Origin: Rhizobium sp. R635 | GTDB lineage: Bacteria > Pseudomonadota > Alphaproteobacteria > Rhizobiales > Rhizobiaceae | Length of the DNA stretch: 64,000 nt | Reading direction: 5' to 3' | NCBI RefSeq assembly: GCF_002211285.1 | Contig: NZ_LOKX01000007.1 | Span: forward strand, 79,530-143,529 | In this document: positions 33,742 to 43,121 of the stretch, one piece after another | Position numbering within the stretch: the stretch's first letter is position 1 | Layout: each line of letters opens with the position of its first letter | Notes under the pieces: model-generated | What the model was told of the DNA's origin: nothing | What the model saw: only the letters and a program-made list of their open reading frames with translations | The model's database searches: none | Made by a program: the position numbers and the translations under genes

Positions 33742-35847
33742 TCACCGTTGACTGAGGCCATCCGCCAAACGAACAAGACCGAGGAAATCCGACCGGTAGC
33801 CGAAGGGATCCGTCCCTCGCGATGCCGCGGCGAGATCGGCGACCGCCCGATAGGAATAGGCCTCGAGCGCGGGGACGCGGCTCAGCTTCTGGCCGAAGGC
33901 GGCGACCGCCACCGAGAAGCGGACATCCTGCGGCGCGGCATCGACGCTGGCGACGGCATTGCTGTCGCCGACGGGCGTGCTGATGAGGGCGCTCTTGTCC
34001 TCGCCCGGCCGCTTGTAGCGCATCTTGACGAAAGCAAGCTCGCCCTGATGCGTGTTATCCGAAGTCGCAGCCGGCGCCGTCTCAGCCGCGCCGTAACGCA
34101 GGTCGTCATTCATGACCGCCGGGCTTCCCTTGGGCGTAATCTCATAGATTGCCGTGACGCTGTGGCCGGAGCCGATATCGCCGGCATCGACCCGGTCATT
34201 GTTGAAATCCTCGCGATTGAGGGCGCGGGTCTCATAGCCGATCAGCCGGTATTCGGCGATCCGTTCCGGGTTGAATTCGACCTGGAACTTGACGTCCTCG
34301 GCGATCGGAAACAGCGTCGATCCGGCCTCTTCGACCAGCGTCTTCTGCGCTTCCGCCAAGGTGTCGATATAGGCGGCGCTGCCATTGCCGTTCTGCGCCA
34401 GCGTCTGCATCAGGGAATCGTTGAGATTGCCGCGCCCAAAGCCGAGAACGGTCAGGAAGATGCCGTCCTTGCGCTTCTCTTCGATGATGCGCTTCAGATC
34501 CTCGTCGCTCGACGGGCCGACATTGAAATCGCCGTCCGTCGCCAGCATCACCCGGTTGACGCCGTCCTTGACGAAAGCCTGCCTGGCAAGATCATAGGCA
34601 GCCTCGATGCCCTCGGCGCCGCCGGTCGAACCTCCAGCCTCCAGCCTGTCGATCGCCGAGAGGATTTTCGATTTCTCCGCTACGCGCGTCGGTTCCAGCA
34701 CCGTGCCGGCATTGCCGGCATAGGTGACGATCGAGACGGTATCGTCAGCCTTCAGCCTGTTGACCAGCAGCCGGAAAGCGCTCTTGAGCAGCGGCAGCTT
34801 GTCCGGTTCGTCCATCGATCCCGACACGTCGATCAGGAAGACCAGATTGGCATGCGGCGCGGTCGCCGGCGCGATGTCATAACCCTTGATCGCGACATGC
34901 ATCAATTGCGTGTCGTGGTTCCACGGCGTCGGCATCACGGTCACGGTCGCCTTGAAGGGCTGGTCGGCATTGTCGGGACGCGGCCAGTCATAGGGGAAAT
35001 AATTGATCATCTCCTCGACGCGAACCGATTGCGGATCGGGCATCGCCCCACCCGTCAACGACCGGCGGACGAAGGAATAAGAGGCGCTGTCGACATCGGC
35101 GGAGAAGGTCGAGACCGGATCGGTCGCCACGCTCTTGATCGGATTTGCCGCGGTATTGGCAAACCGCTCGCGGCTGGGATCGAGCTGAATCTGCAGACGT
35201 CCTTCCGCCGGCGGCAGAGGCGAGGGGGCGACAGCCATCGGTTCGGCCAATTGCGGCTGAGGAGCGGCCGGCGCGGCGCGTTTGGCCGCGCCGAGTGGCG
35301 CAGCCGAGCCCTCGGACTTGTTCAGAGCGGCGATCCCGCCAGCATCGAATTCAGAAGTCTGTGGCGCAACGGGTTTCACGGTGGCTTGCTGCTTCTTGTC
35401 CTGTAAGACCTGGACACTATCGGCCGCCGACGATTGAGCCGGCCGGTTCTCTTCGGCCGGTGCCTCGCGAAGCTGAGGCGCGACCGTGCCAGTTTCGGCC
35501 GGTTTCGGCGCGTTACCGTCCGAAGCATTATTGGCGATCTTCTCCTGGTCGACGATCGGCAATCCGCTGCGCGTCAGCTCGAAGGTGAGATAACCGGCGG
35601 CGGGAATGACGAGCAGCGTCGCAAGGGCTGATCCGGCGAGGAATTTCTTGTTCATGGCAGGGCTCCATATCCAGTTGATGATGGAGATTGGACGCCAGCC
35701 CTTCGCATTTCCTTGGGCCGCCGCTGCATTATTTCCTGCGTCGTCGAAAGCCTGCATCGCGGCGGCAAGCGCACGTGCACGCGCCTCCGGATCGGCTGCC
35801 GGCGGCGTGGTGCGGGAGAGTTTTTCGAGTTCCTTGTCCAAGATCAT
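33742..35847 (-). CDS. membrane-anchored von Willebrand factor A domain protein (YfbK-like, DUF3520)
   Basis: A 701-residue protein. A cytosolic N-terminal region (1-64, starting MILDKELEKLSRTTPP) is followed by one TM helix (~69-88), a Pro/Ala-rich linker, and a YfbK-type N-terminal domain near 220-290. A VWA domain (~330-505) has a complete MIDAS: DVSGS, a Thr in TYAGN and ATDGD. A C-terminal DUF3520 region ends the protein. The start overlaps the ECF sigma factor stop (ATGA). An internal ATG at 35655 with GGAG upstream would give a signal-peptide-like form. With the long start its topology resembles an anti-sigma factor, though I see no zinc-binding HxxxCxxC motif. Confidence 0.88.
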   Translation of the reverse strand: MILDKELEKLSRTTPPAADPEARARALAAAMQAFDDAGNNAAAAQGNAKGWRPISIINWIWSPAMNKKFLAGSALATLLVIPAAGYLTFELTRSGLPIVDQEKIANNASDGNAPKPAETGTVAPQLREAPAEENRPAQSSAADSVQVLQDKKQQATVKPVAPQTSEFDAGGIAALNKSEGSAAPLGAAKRAAPAAPQPQLAEPMAVAPSPLPPAEGRLQIQLDPSRERFANTAANPIKSVATDPVSTFSADVDSASYSFVRRSLTGGAMPDPQSVRVEEMINYFPYDWPRPDNADQPFKATVTVMPTPWNHDTQLMHVAIKGYDIAPATAPHANLVFLIDVSGSMDEPDKLPLLKSAFRLLVNRLKADDTVSIVTYAGNAGTVLEPTRVAEKSKILSAIDRLEAGGSTGGAEGIEAAYDLARQAFVKDGVNRVMLATDGDFNVGPSSDEDLKRIIEEKRKDGIFLTVLGFGRGNLNDSLMQTLAQNGNGSAAYIDTLAEAQKTLVEEAGSTLFPIAEDVKFQVEFNPERIAEYRLIGYETRALNREDFNNDRVDAGDIGSGHSVTAIYEITPKGSPAVMNDDLRYGAAETAPAATSDNTHQGELAFVKMRYKRPGEDKSALISTPVGDSNAVASVDAAPQDVRFSVAVAAFGQKLSRVPALEAYSYRAVADLAAASRGTDPFGYRSDFLGLVRLADGLSQR

Positions 35848-36368
35848 ACCTCTTCCTTGCCGAGCATGGCCTTCAGCCTCTTGCGCGCCTCATGCACCTG
35901 CCAGGACACGGTGGTTTCCGAGCAGCCCATGACATCGGCGGCGGCGGAATGGCTGAGGCCTTCGCCGTAGACGAGCAGTACGGCGTCGCATTGCCGTTCC
36001 GGCAAAGCGCGCACGGCCGCCCATAATTCGCTCGACATCTCGTCGTCGTTTCCGCCCGTTCCATCCGGCTGCGGTTCGGCGGCGTAAGCACGGAATGTCT
36101 GCTCCTCGCGCGAAAGCTTGCGTCTATGATCGCGGGCGGCGTTGAGCGTCAGGGTATAAAGCCATGTCCTGAAGCGGCTGGCGCCTCGAAAGCCGCGGAT
36201 CGCCGCGCCGAGCTTGACGCAGACCTCCTGGGCGATGTCGTCGGCGTCGGTGGAACTGCCCGACCATCGCCATGCCGTCGCATGGACGAAATCATAATGG
36301 CGTGAGACCAGTTGCCCGAAGGCCTCCCGATCACCGCGCTGCGCCCGTTCTATGAGCTCCGCATCCAA
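35844..36368 (-). CDS. ECF-type RNA polymerase sigma factor
   Basis: A 174-residue sigma factor. Region 2 (about 8-75) has REAFGQLVSRHYDFVHATAWRW, DADDIAQEVCVKL and FRTWLYTLTLNAARDHRRK. Region 4 (about 115-165) has LPERQCDAVLLVYGEGLSHSAAADVMGCSETTVSWQVHEARKRL. The intervening linker is acidic. It is coupled by a 4-base overlap to the downstream VWA membrane gene, and no classical anti-sigma gene is adjacent. An autoregulated promoter is expected in the 263-base divergent region with the esterase gene, but I could not pick one reliably. Confidence 0.93.
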   Translation of the reverse strand: MDAELIERAQRGDREAFGQLVSRHYDFVHATAWRWSGSSTDADDIAQEVCVKLGAAIRGFRGASRFRTWLYTLTLNAARDHRRKLSREEQTFRAYAAEPQPDGTGGNDDEMSSELWAAVRALPERQCDAVLLVYGEGLSHSAAADVMGCSETTVSWQVHEARKRLKAMLGKEEV

Positions 36369-36631
36369 TGCGCACCTACCCCCAAGCTATCAAGCAAGAT
36401 GCTATTTCGGGATTGAGACGTTTCTCCGATGGCATTCCTTGGGTCGACAGCGAAAAAATTATCGTTCTTTTTCGAAGACCACCAATATCTCCGACGCAGC
36501 TTAAAAATAATGAAGCATCGCGACATACACGGGTCGCGGCCAGACAGATTGCCTCCGTCTCGAAGGCGCATGATGAGGGTAGAATCGGCCAAGGGCATCG
36601 ATCTGCATGTCCCAAATCGAAAGGACTTTCC

Positions 36632-37543
36632 ATGTCCGCTCCATCGCCTGCCCCCAGCGAAAAAGGCATCCTGCAGTTTCTCGAAATCTGCGATAGCTTC
36701 TATCCCGCTGACGCCGTAGACGCGTCGGTCGAGCAGCAGCGAAACTGGTACGACGCGCTTTGCGCGCGGTTCGATCGCCCGCTGCCCCCGGATATGATCT
36801 TTGCCGACGGCATGGTCCAGCGTATCCCCATCCGGCGCTACCGTCCGCGGAAAATCAGCACGCGGACCATTCTGCTTTATCTCCATGGCGGTGGCTTCGT
36901 CGTCGGTTCGCTCGAGAGCCATCATGCCATCTGCGCCGAGATCGCCGATGCTGCCGGTGCGGAACTGGTTTCCGTCGACTATCGGCTGGCGCCGGAGTAT
37001 CGCTGGCCGGCGCAGACGGATGACGGTTTCGCCGTGTTGAAACATCTGCTTTCCGCCAACAACAAGGTCGTGCTGATCGGCGACAGCGCCGGCGGCAATC
37101 TTGCGGCGGGGCTTGCATTGCGGGCGCGCGACGAGGAATTGTCCGGCATCGTCGGTCAGGTCCTGATCTATCCCACGCTCGGCGGAAGCCTCGATGCCGG
37201 CTCCTATGTCGAAATGGCCGAGGCACCCGGCTTGACGACGGCTGACGTCGCCTATTACCGCGAGATCCTGCAGGCACCAGTGGGCGCCGAGATCGCCGAG
37301 CCGCTGAACGCATCTTCGCTTGCCGGACTGCCACCCACTTTCATCACTGTCGCGCATTTCGATCCCTTGAGGGACGACGGTCGCCAATATGCGGCCCGGC
37401 TCGCCGCCGAAGGCATCGAAGTTCAGTTCCGCGAAGAGCCGCAGATGGTGCATGCCTGGCTGCGCGCCCGCCATATGAGCGATGGCGCACGCGACGGCTT
37501 CCGCGCAGTCTGCGAGGCCGTCAAGCATTTCGCCACGGCCTGA
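36632..37543 (+). CDS. alpha/beta hydrolase, hormone-sensitive-lipase family esterase
   Basis: A 303-residue cytosolic esterase. The oxyanion-hole motif is YLHGGGFVVGS (~residue 89), the nucleophile elbow is GDSAGGN, the catalytic Asp is near VAHFDPLRDDG, and the catalytic His is in MVHAWLRARH. DYRLAPEYRWPAQ is also diagnostic. I chose the ATG at 36632 with AAAGGA upstream; the longer open frame upstream has no protein character. Convergent with the CocE hydrolase gene, only three bases apart. Substrate unknown, probably a short-chain ester. Confidence 0.9.
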   Translation: MSAPSPAPSEKGILQFLEICDSFYPADAVDASVEQQRNWYDALCARFDRPLPPDMIFADGMVQRIPIRRYRPRKISTRTILLYLHGGGFVVGSLESHHAICAEIADAAGAELVSVDYRLAPEYRWPAQTDDGFAVLKHLLSANNKVVLIGDSAGGNLAAGLALRARDEELSGIVGQVLIYPTLGGSLDAGSYVEMAEAPGLTTADVAYYREILQAPVGAEIAEPLNASSLAGLPPTFITVAHFDPLRDDGRQYAARLAAEGIEVQFREEPQMVHAWLRARHMSDGARDGFRAVCEAVKHFATA

Positions 37544-37546
37544 CGA

Positions 37547-39550
37547 TCACATCAGGTCGCGCGCAATCCGCTTTTCGGCAAAGACCTTCTCGAAAATCTG
37601 CACGTCGTCCTCGAAAGCGGTGACGACGGCGCTGATGACCCAGTCGCTTGCCGTGCAAGAAATCCTCGCTGTCGCGACCGTGCGGACGAACCAGCCGGGG
37701 CGGCGCATGTCGCAGGTCCAGGTCGACATTCCCTTCATCGATAGCGGATCGTCCGGAGAAATCGACCAGACTTCCTCGCGCAATTGCCGGGTCGACAGGC
37801 CGGTCCGAGGATGTTCGTAGAGGCCGGTATCCTCATGGATACGATACTTGGTCCGGTTGGCCGAGAGGTCGCGGACGACCTGCCGCTTGGTCGCGGCGGC
37901 GGCATGCTCGATGTATTTCGGCAGCGGATCGGGATTGGCCGGTTCCTCGATGTCGATCCTCTGGTGCTCACCCAGCATCGGCAATCCCAGGCCGAGCGAA
38001 GCGATATCGATGTCGATCCCTTCGTCTTCAGGCGGCGGCAGGATCATCGGCCAATAGGCGGTGGAAAGCGAAAGGCGGATGCGATGACCCTTGCGGAAGC
38101 GATAGCCGCAGGCATCGAGCACCAACCGGATCGACACTTTCTCGCCCGGCATCAGCGGCTTGGGATCGGCATTGCCGTCGCGATGGGTGAAATTGACCAC
38201 ACCGAAGGCGACGCGCGTCGCCGTGCCATCGGGATGGACATCGACGAGCCGGGCGCAGAGATTGCCGCCTGCCGTCCGGGAGCGCAGCGCGACGGTGAGC
38301 ACGGGCCGGCCGAGATAATCTTGATCCCCGGCCAGCGGCATCGTGTCGAAAACCAGCGAACCCGCGTCGTCCAAGCGTTGATCGATCGCCATTTCAGCGT
38401 CGGGCTTCAGCGTAAAATATTCTCCAGAGGCCGTGCCGGTATCGAGGGGAGAATGCAGATAGACGGAATGCTCAGGCGCATGCGGGATCGGCATACCTTC
38501 CGTCAGCTTGCCGAACTGCTCCACGTAAAAACACTGCATCCGCGGCGGCGACCACGTGTCCTTGGCGACCCAGAAACCGGGATCGCTGTCGCGCCGCGGC
38601 GCAGGTCTGACGGCATCGAGAATATAGGCGCGGGCCTGTGGCAATCCATCGATGCCATTGTCTTCGCCGCGCAGCCATTTGTTCCACCAGGCGATCGCCT
38701 CGCCATGGAAATCGATGCGCGGCTTCGGCCAGGCGAAATGCGGATATTTGTGCACCCAGGGGCCGATCAGCGCCTTCGCGTCACCACCCAGGCCTTCGAC
38801 CGCCATCAGCGGTGTGTTGCGGTAGCCATCCGCCCAACCGGCGATGACAAGCGCCGGGATTTCGACCTTTGAAAAATCCTCCGCGATCGAGCCGTGACGC
38901 CAGAAATCGTCGCGCCGTTGATGGCTCAGCCATTCCTCCATGAAGAAGGGTTCGCCGGCCAGGCGCTCCAGCCACATCTCCTTCCAGCGCTCGCCGACAA
39001 GTGCGGGATCAGGCGGGCGCGACTGGTAGCCGAGCATCGTCGCCGCCCAGGAGAGTTGAGCGGAGAGATGGCAGCCATTCTTATAATGGATGTCGTCATT
39101 GTAGCGGTCGACGGTCGAGGCGATCGAGATGACGGCCTTCAGCGCCGGCGGGCGCAGTGCCGCGACCTGCAGGCTGTTGAAGCCGCCCCAGGAAATACCC
39201 ATCATGCCGACAGAGCCGTTCGACCACGGCTGCGCCGCAATCCAGGCGATCTGCTCGCAGGCATCGGCAAGCTCGCGCTCGGTATATTCGCCGTCGATGA
39301 CACCATCCGATTCCCCCGATCCACGGATGTCGACGCGCACGCCGGCAATGCCTGCCGCTGCAAAGACCGGATAGGTCGACTCGTCCCGAAGGCTGGTTCC
39401 GTCGCGCTTGCGATAGGGCAGGAATTCGAAGACGGCGGGAACGGGATCGTCTGCCGCGCCGTCTGGCATCCAGATGCGCGCGGCAAGCCGCGTTCCATCC
39501 TTCAGCCTAATCCATTCATTCTCGATAGTGGTGAAGCCGCGCGACGTCAT
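37547..39550 (-). CDS. CocE/NonD family hydrolase (X-Pro dipeptidyl-peptidase S15-like)
   Basis: A 667-residue serine hydrolase. The N-terminal S15 alpha/beta-hydrolase domain has GVRVDIRGSGESDG, the nucleophile elbow GMMGISWGGFNSLQ, Asp in IAGWADGYRNTPL and His in GPWVHKYPH. A C-terminal PepX jelly-roll domain (~340-560) has LTVALRSRTAGGNLCARLVDVHPDG and PGEKVSIRLVLDACGYRFRKGHRIRL. No signal peptide is seen, so it acts in the cytoplasm. The ATG at 39550 follows AAGGA by six bases. It lies 20 bases after the ABC ATPase, so it likely hydrolyses the imported ester or amide. An acylcarnitine-type ester is possible from context but unproven. Confidence 0.85.
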   Translation of the reverse strand: MTSRGFTTIENEWIRLKDGTRLAARIWMPDGAADDPVPAVFEFLPYRKRDGTSLRDESTYPVFAAAGIAGVRVDIRGSGESDGVIDGEYTERELADACEQIAWIAAQPWSNGSVGMMGISWGGFNSLQVAALRPPALKAVISIASTVDRYNDDIHYKNGCHLSAQLSWAATMLGYQSRPPDPALVGERWKEMWLERLAGEPFFMEEWLSHQRRDDFWRHGSIAEDFSKVEIPALVIAGWADGYRNTPLMAVEGLGGDAKALIGPWVHKYPHFAWPKPRIDFHGEAIAWWNKWLRGEDNGIDGLPQARAYILDAVRPAPRRDSDPGFWVAKDTWSPPRMQCFYVEQFGKLTEGMPIPHAPEHSVYLHSPLDTGTASGEYFTLKPDAEMAIDQRLDDAGSLVFDTMPLAGDQDYLGRPVLTVALRSRTAGGNLCARLVDVHPDGTATRVAFGVVNFTHRDGNADPKPLMPGEKVSIRLVLDACGYRFRKGHRIRLSLSTAYWPMILPPPEDEGIDIDIASLGLGLPMLGEHQRIDIEEPANPDPLPKYIEHAAAATKRQVVRDLSANRTKYRIHEDTGLYEHPRTGLSTRQLREEVWSISPDDPLSMKGMSTWTCDMRRPGWFVRTVATARISCTASDWVISAVVTAFEDDVQIFEKVFAEKRIARDLM

Positions 39551-39570
39551 GCTCACTCCTTCATTCGCAT

Positions 39571-41202
39571 TCAGTGGCCGGCGCTTTCCATGCGCCGCGT
39601 GGCGAGCACGCGTTCCAGCCAGCCGATTTCCATTTCCGGCACCGATTTCAGGAGCAGATCCGTATAGTCGTCAAAGGGCGGCGACAGCGCCTGAGATTTC
39701 GGGCCGAACCGCACCAGTCTACCACGATGCATCACCGCCACGCTGTCGGCGATCGCCCGGACGATCGCGATGTCGTGGGTGATGAAGATATAGGAAAGCT
39801 GTTCCTCCTCCTGCAGGCGCAGGAGCAACTTCAGGATACCCTCCGCCACCAGCGGATCGAGCGCCGAGGTCGGCTCGTCGCAGAGGATCAGTTCCGGCTT
39901 GGCGGCAAGGGCTCTGGCAATCGCCACGCGCTGCTTCTGCCCGCCGGAGAGTTCGGCCGGGTAACGATCGATGAACCCGTTGCCCATTTCGATCTGGTCG
40001 AGCAACTCCTTCACCCTGGCGGTCTTCTCCGCACCTCTCAGGCCACAATAGAAGGTCAGCGGGCGGCCGATGATGTCACGCACCGTCTGGCGCGGATTCA
40101 TCGCCGTATCAGCCATCTGATAGATCAGCTGGATGCGCCTGAGATCATCGTTCGGCCGGCTCTTGAGATCGGGCATCAGCGGCTTGCCGTCAAAGACGAT
40201 GCGCCCGCTGCTCGGCGGCAGAAGGCCGGTAATGGCGCGCGCCAGGGACGATTTGCCCGAGCCGGATTCGCCGACGACCGCAAGCGTCTGCCCCTTCGGC
40301 ACATGCAGCGAGACATCGTGCAGTACCTTGAAGCCGTTGGAATATTCGGCGCTGATCTTCTCTATCCTGAGAAGGGCCGCGGATTGATCGGCGGCCTCGT
40401 CGCGATAAGCCTGCCTGACATTGACGAGGGCGCGCGTATAGTCTTCCCGCGGCGCCTCGATGATCTGCTTGACGCTGCCATATTCCACCTGTTTCCCATG
40501 GCGCAGCACCATGATGTCGTCCGAGATCTGGGCGACGACGGCAAGGTCATGGGTGATGTAGAGAGCGGCGGTATGCGTTTCCTCGATCGCATGCTTGATC
40601 GCCGCCAGCACATCGATCTGCGTGGTAACGTCGAGCGCCGTCGTCGGTTCGTCGAAGACGATGAGTTCGGGGTTGGAGCACAGCGCCATCGCCGTCATCG
40701 CGCGCTGCAACTGACCGCCGGAAACCTGGTGGGCAAAACGCTCGCCGAAGCTTTCAGGGTTAGGCAGGCCGAGAACGCGGAACAGGTAAAGCGCGCGTTT
40801 GCGCGCCTCGTCCTTTGTCATCAGACCATGTTTGACCGAAGCCTCGATCACCTGGTCGCCGAGCCGGTGTGCCGGATTGAAGGCGGCAGCGGCCGATTGC
40901 GCGACATAGCAGACCCGCGCGCCGCGAATTTTCCGGATGCCGTTCTTGCCGAGCGCCAGGATGTTTGCGCCGTCGAGCAGGACCTCGCCGCCGGTGATTT
41001 CGGCGCCGCCTCGGCCATAGGCGAGCGCGGAAAGGCCGATTGTCGATTTGCCGGCGCCCGATTCCCCGATCAGCCCGAGGACCTTGCCCTTCTGCAGGTC
41101 GAAGGAAACCCCGTCGACGATCGTCACCCGCTTGGGCGGCTCGCCCGGAGGATAGCTGGTCGCCTCGATCTTCAGATTGCGGACGGAAAGAAGCTCAGGC
41201 AT
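39571..41202 (-). CDS. dipeptide/oligopeptide-type ABC transporter, fused two-domain ATPase
   Basis: A 543-residue protein combining DppD- and DppF-like halves. Domain 1 (~5-265) has GESGAGKST, VSGGQLQRAMTAMAL and IVFDEPTTALD. Domain 2 (~285-520) has GESGSGKSS, LSGGQKQRVAIARAL and ILCDEPTSALD. Both P-loops, signatures and Walker B motifs look intact. It overlaps the upstream permease gene by eight bases. It powers uptake through the adjoining permease pair. Confidence 0.93.
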   Translation of the reverse strand: MPELLSVRNLKIEATSYPPGEPPKRVTIVDGVSFDLQKGKVLGLIGESGAGKSTIGLSALAYGRGGAEITGGEVLLDGANILALGKNGIRKIRGARVCYVAQSAAAAFNPAHRLGDQVIEASVKHGLMTKDEARKRALYLFRVLGLPNPESFGERFAHQVSGGQLQRAMTAMALCSNPELIVFDEPTTALDVTTQIDVLAAIKHAIEETHTAALYITHDLAVVAQISDDIMVLRHGKQVEYGSVKQIIEAPREDYTRALVNVRQAYRDEAADQSAALLRIEKISAEYSNGFKVLHDVSLHVPKGQTLAVVGESGSGKSSLARAITGLLPPSSGRIVFDGKPLMPDLKSRPNDDLRRIQLIYQMADTAMNPRQTVRDIIGRPLTFYCGLRGAEKTARVKELLDQIEMGNGFIDRYPAELSGGQKQRVAIARALAAKPELILCDEPTSALDPLVAEGILKLLLRLQEEEQLSYIFITHDIAIVRAIADSVAVMHRGRLVRFGPKSQALSPPFDDYTDLLLKSVPEMEIGWLERVLATRRMESAGH

Positions 41203-42022
41203 CGCCGCGCCCTCCCTTGAGGCTGGATGTGCGTTTCAGGAGCCAGTCGACGACGAGGTTGACGCAGACGGCGAGGGTGGCGATCGCCGTGCCCGGCACC
41301 AGGGCGGCTGAAATGCCGAAGATGATGCCGTCCTTGTTGTCCTTGACCATGCCGCCCCAATCGGCCGCCGGCGGCTGAATCCCGAGGCCGAGGAAGGACA
41401 GGGTCGAGAGGAACAGGATCGAGAAGGCGAAACGCAGCCCGAATTCGGCGAGCAGCGGCGACAGCGTGTTCGGCAATATCTCGCGGAAGATGATCCAGAG
41501 CTTGCCTTCGCCGCGCAGCTTCGCCGCCTCGACGAACTCCATCACCGCGACATCCAGCGCCACCGCGCGGCCGAGACGATAGACGCGGGTGGAATCGAGG
41601 ATCGCCATGACGAGGATCAGGACGATCATGTTCTGCGGCAGGACCGCGAGCACCACCAGCGCGAAGATCAGCGTCGGGATCGACATCATCAGGTCGTTGA
41701 AGCGCGAAAAGACCGTGTCGATCAGCCCGCGCGACACCGCTGCGGTGAAGCTCAGGATGACGCCGAGCGAGAACGAGATGATGGTGGCGGCAGAGGCGAC
41801 GAGCAGCGTCGTGCGCGCGCCGTAGATCAGCCGCGAGAGGATGTCCCGGCCGAGATTGTCGAGGCCGAAGATGTATTTCTCATCGGGCAGTTGCCAGACG
41901 TCGCCGAGAACCTGCGTTTCGCCATAGGGCGCGATCCAGGGCGCGAAGATCGCGAAGATGAAGGCGATGGCGATGCCTGTTATGCCGATCCAGGCGGTGA
42001 TGGGGATGTCTCTTGCTCTCAT
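41195..42022 (-). CDS. dipeptide-type ABC permease (DppC-like)
   Basis: A 275-residue permease. A short N-terminal TM is followed by WQLPDEKYIFGLDNLGRDILSRLIYGARTTLLVA, the DppC-family hallmark. Five more helices follow, with the EAA-loop FVEAAKLRGEGKLWIIFREILPNTLSPLL. Its ATG overlaps the DppB-like gene stop by four bases and its stop overlaps the ATPase gene. Confidence 0.93.
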   Translation of the reverse strand: MRARDIPITAWIGITGIAIAFIFAIFAPWIAPYGETQVLGDVWQLPDEKYIFGLDNLGRDILSRLIYGARTTLLVASAATIISFSLGVILSFTAAVSRGLIDTVFSRFNDLMMSIPTLIFALVVLAVLPQNMIVLILVMAILDSTRVYRLGRAVALDVAVMEFVEAAKLRGEGKLWIIFREILPNTLSPLLAEFGLRFAFSILFLSTLSFLGLGIQPPAADWGGMVKDNKDGIIFGISAALVPGTAIATLAVCVNLVVDWLLKRTSSLKGGRGDA

Positions 42023-43026
42023 CGCGGATGCCTCAGCCGGGGATTGGCGATGATCGCGAGGATATCGGCCGTCATGTTTAGGAAGATGTAGACGGCTGCG
42101 AAGATCAGGCCGCAGGCCTGCACCACAGGCATGTCGCGCACGGTGACCGCATCGACCATATATTGCCCCATGCCGGGATAGACGAAGACCACCTCGACGA
42201 CGACGACACCGACCACGAGATAGGCGAGGTTCAACGCGACGACATTGATGATCGGCGCCAGCGCATTGGGGGCGGCGTGCTTGACGATCGAGCGGAAGCC
42301 GCTGAGGCCCTTCAGCTCGGCGGTCTCCATATAGGCCGACGACATGACCGAGAGGATCGCGGCCCGCGTCATGCGCATCATGTGGGCAAGCACGACGAGC
42401 ACCAGGGTCGCCGTCGGCAGCGCGATCGCCTTCAACCGCTCGATGAAGCCCATGCTGTCATAGACGGTCGCCGGAAAGGTCGCCATGCCGAGTTTCACGG
42501 CGAAAAACAGGATCAGCAGGTAGCCGATGAAGAATTCCGGCAGCGAGATCGCCGCCAGCGAAATCACGTTGATGATCTTGTCGGGCATTCGGTTGCGGAA
42601 ATGCACCGACAGCATGCCGAGGCCGACGGCGAGCGGCACCGATATGACAGCCGCGAAACCCGCGAGGAACAGCGAATTTCCCAGGCGTTTGCCGATCTGT
42701 TCGCTCACCGAATTCTTGCTGGCCCAGGAGGTGCCGAAGTCACCCTGAACGGCATTGCCGAGCCACTCGACGTAACGCGTCGTTACCGGCCGGTTCAGCC
42801 CGAGATCCTGACGGATATTGGCGACGGCCTGCGGCGTTGCCGACTGGCCGAGATAGGTTGTCGCAAAATCGCCGGGCAGGGCTTCCAGCCCGCCGAAGAT
42901 CAGGATGGACACGGCAAAAAGCAGGACGATGCTGAGCACGAAGCGCTCGAGGATGAGAGCCAGCAGCGGAAAACGCTGCCGGAACCGGAGGCCGGGCAGG
43001 ATATTGCTTGGAGCAGGATTGGTCAT
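42019..43026 (-). CDS. dipeptide-type ABC permease (DppB-like)
   Basis: A 335-residue permease with six helices. It has an N-terminal ERFVLSIVLLFAVSILIFGGLEALPGD, LGLNRPVTTRYVEWLGNAVQGDFGTSW and EAA-loop YMETAELKGLSGFRSIVKHAAPNALAPI. All are DppB-family features. It follows the binding-protein gene by 95 bases and is coupled to the DppC-like gene. Confidence 0.93.
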   Translation of the reverse strand: MTNPAPSNILPGLRFRQRFPLLALILERFVLSIVLLFAVSILIFGGLEALPGDFATTYLGQSATPQAVANIRQDLGLNRPVTTRYVEWLGNAVQGDFGTSWASKNSVSEQIGKRLGNSLFLAGFAAVISVPLAVGLGMLSVHFRNRMPDKIINVISLAAISLPEFFIGYLLILFFAVKLGMATFPATVYDSMGFIERLKAIALPTATLVLVVLAHMMRMTRAAILSVMSSAYMETAELKGLSGFRSIVKHAAPNALAPIINVVALNLAYLVVGVVVVEVVFVYPGMGQYMVDAVTVRDMPVVQACGLIFAAVYIFLNMTADILAIIANPRLRHPR

Positions 43027-43121
43027 GGCGAAGACCTAGCGCTGAAACGTCGGGAGGACCGCGGGTTTCATCCCACGGTCCCGGCTTCGTTGGAGATCGG
43101 AAGGGCGTGGGCCCTTTGCCG

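Noticed and set aside
33748..35406. 552-codon open frame on the plus strand
   Set aside because: Antisense to the VWA protein gene, whose domains and coupling to the sigma factor are unambiguous.
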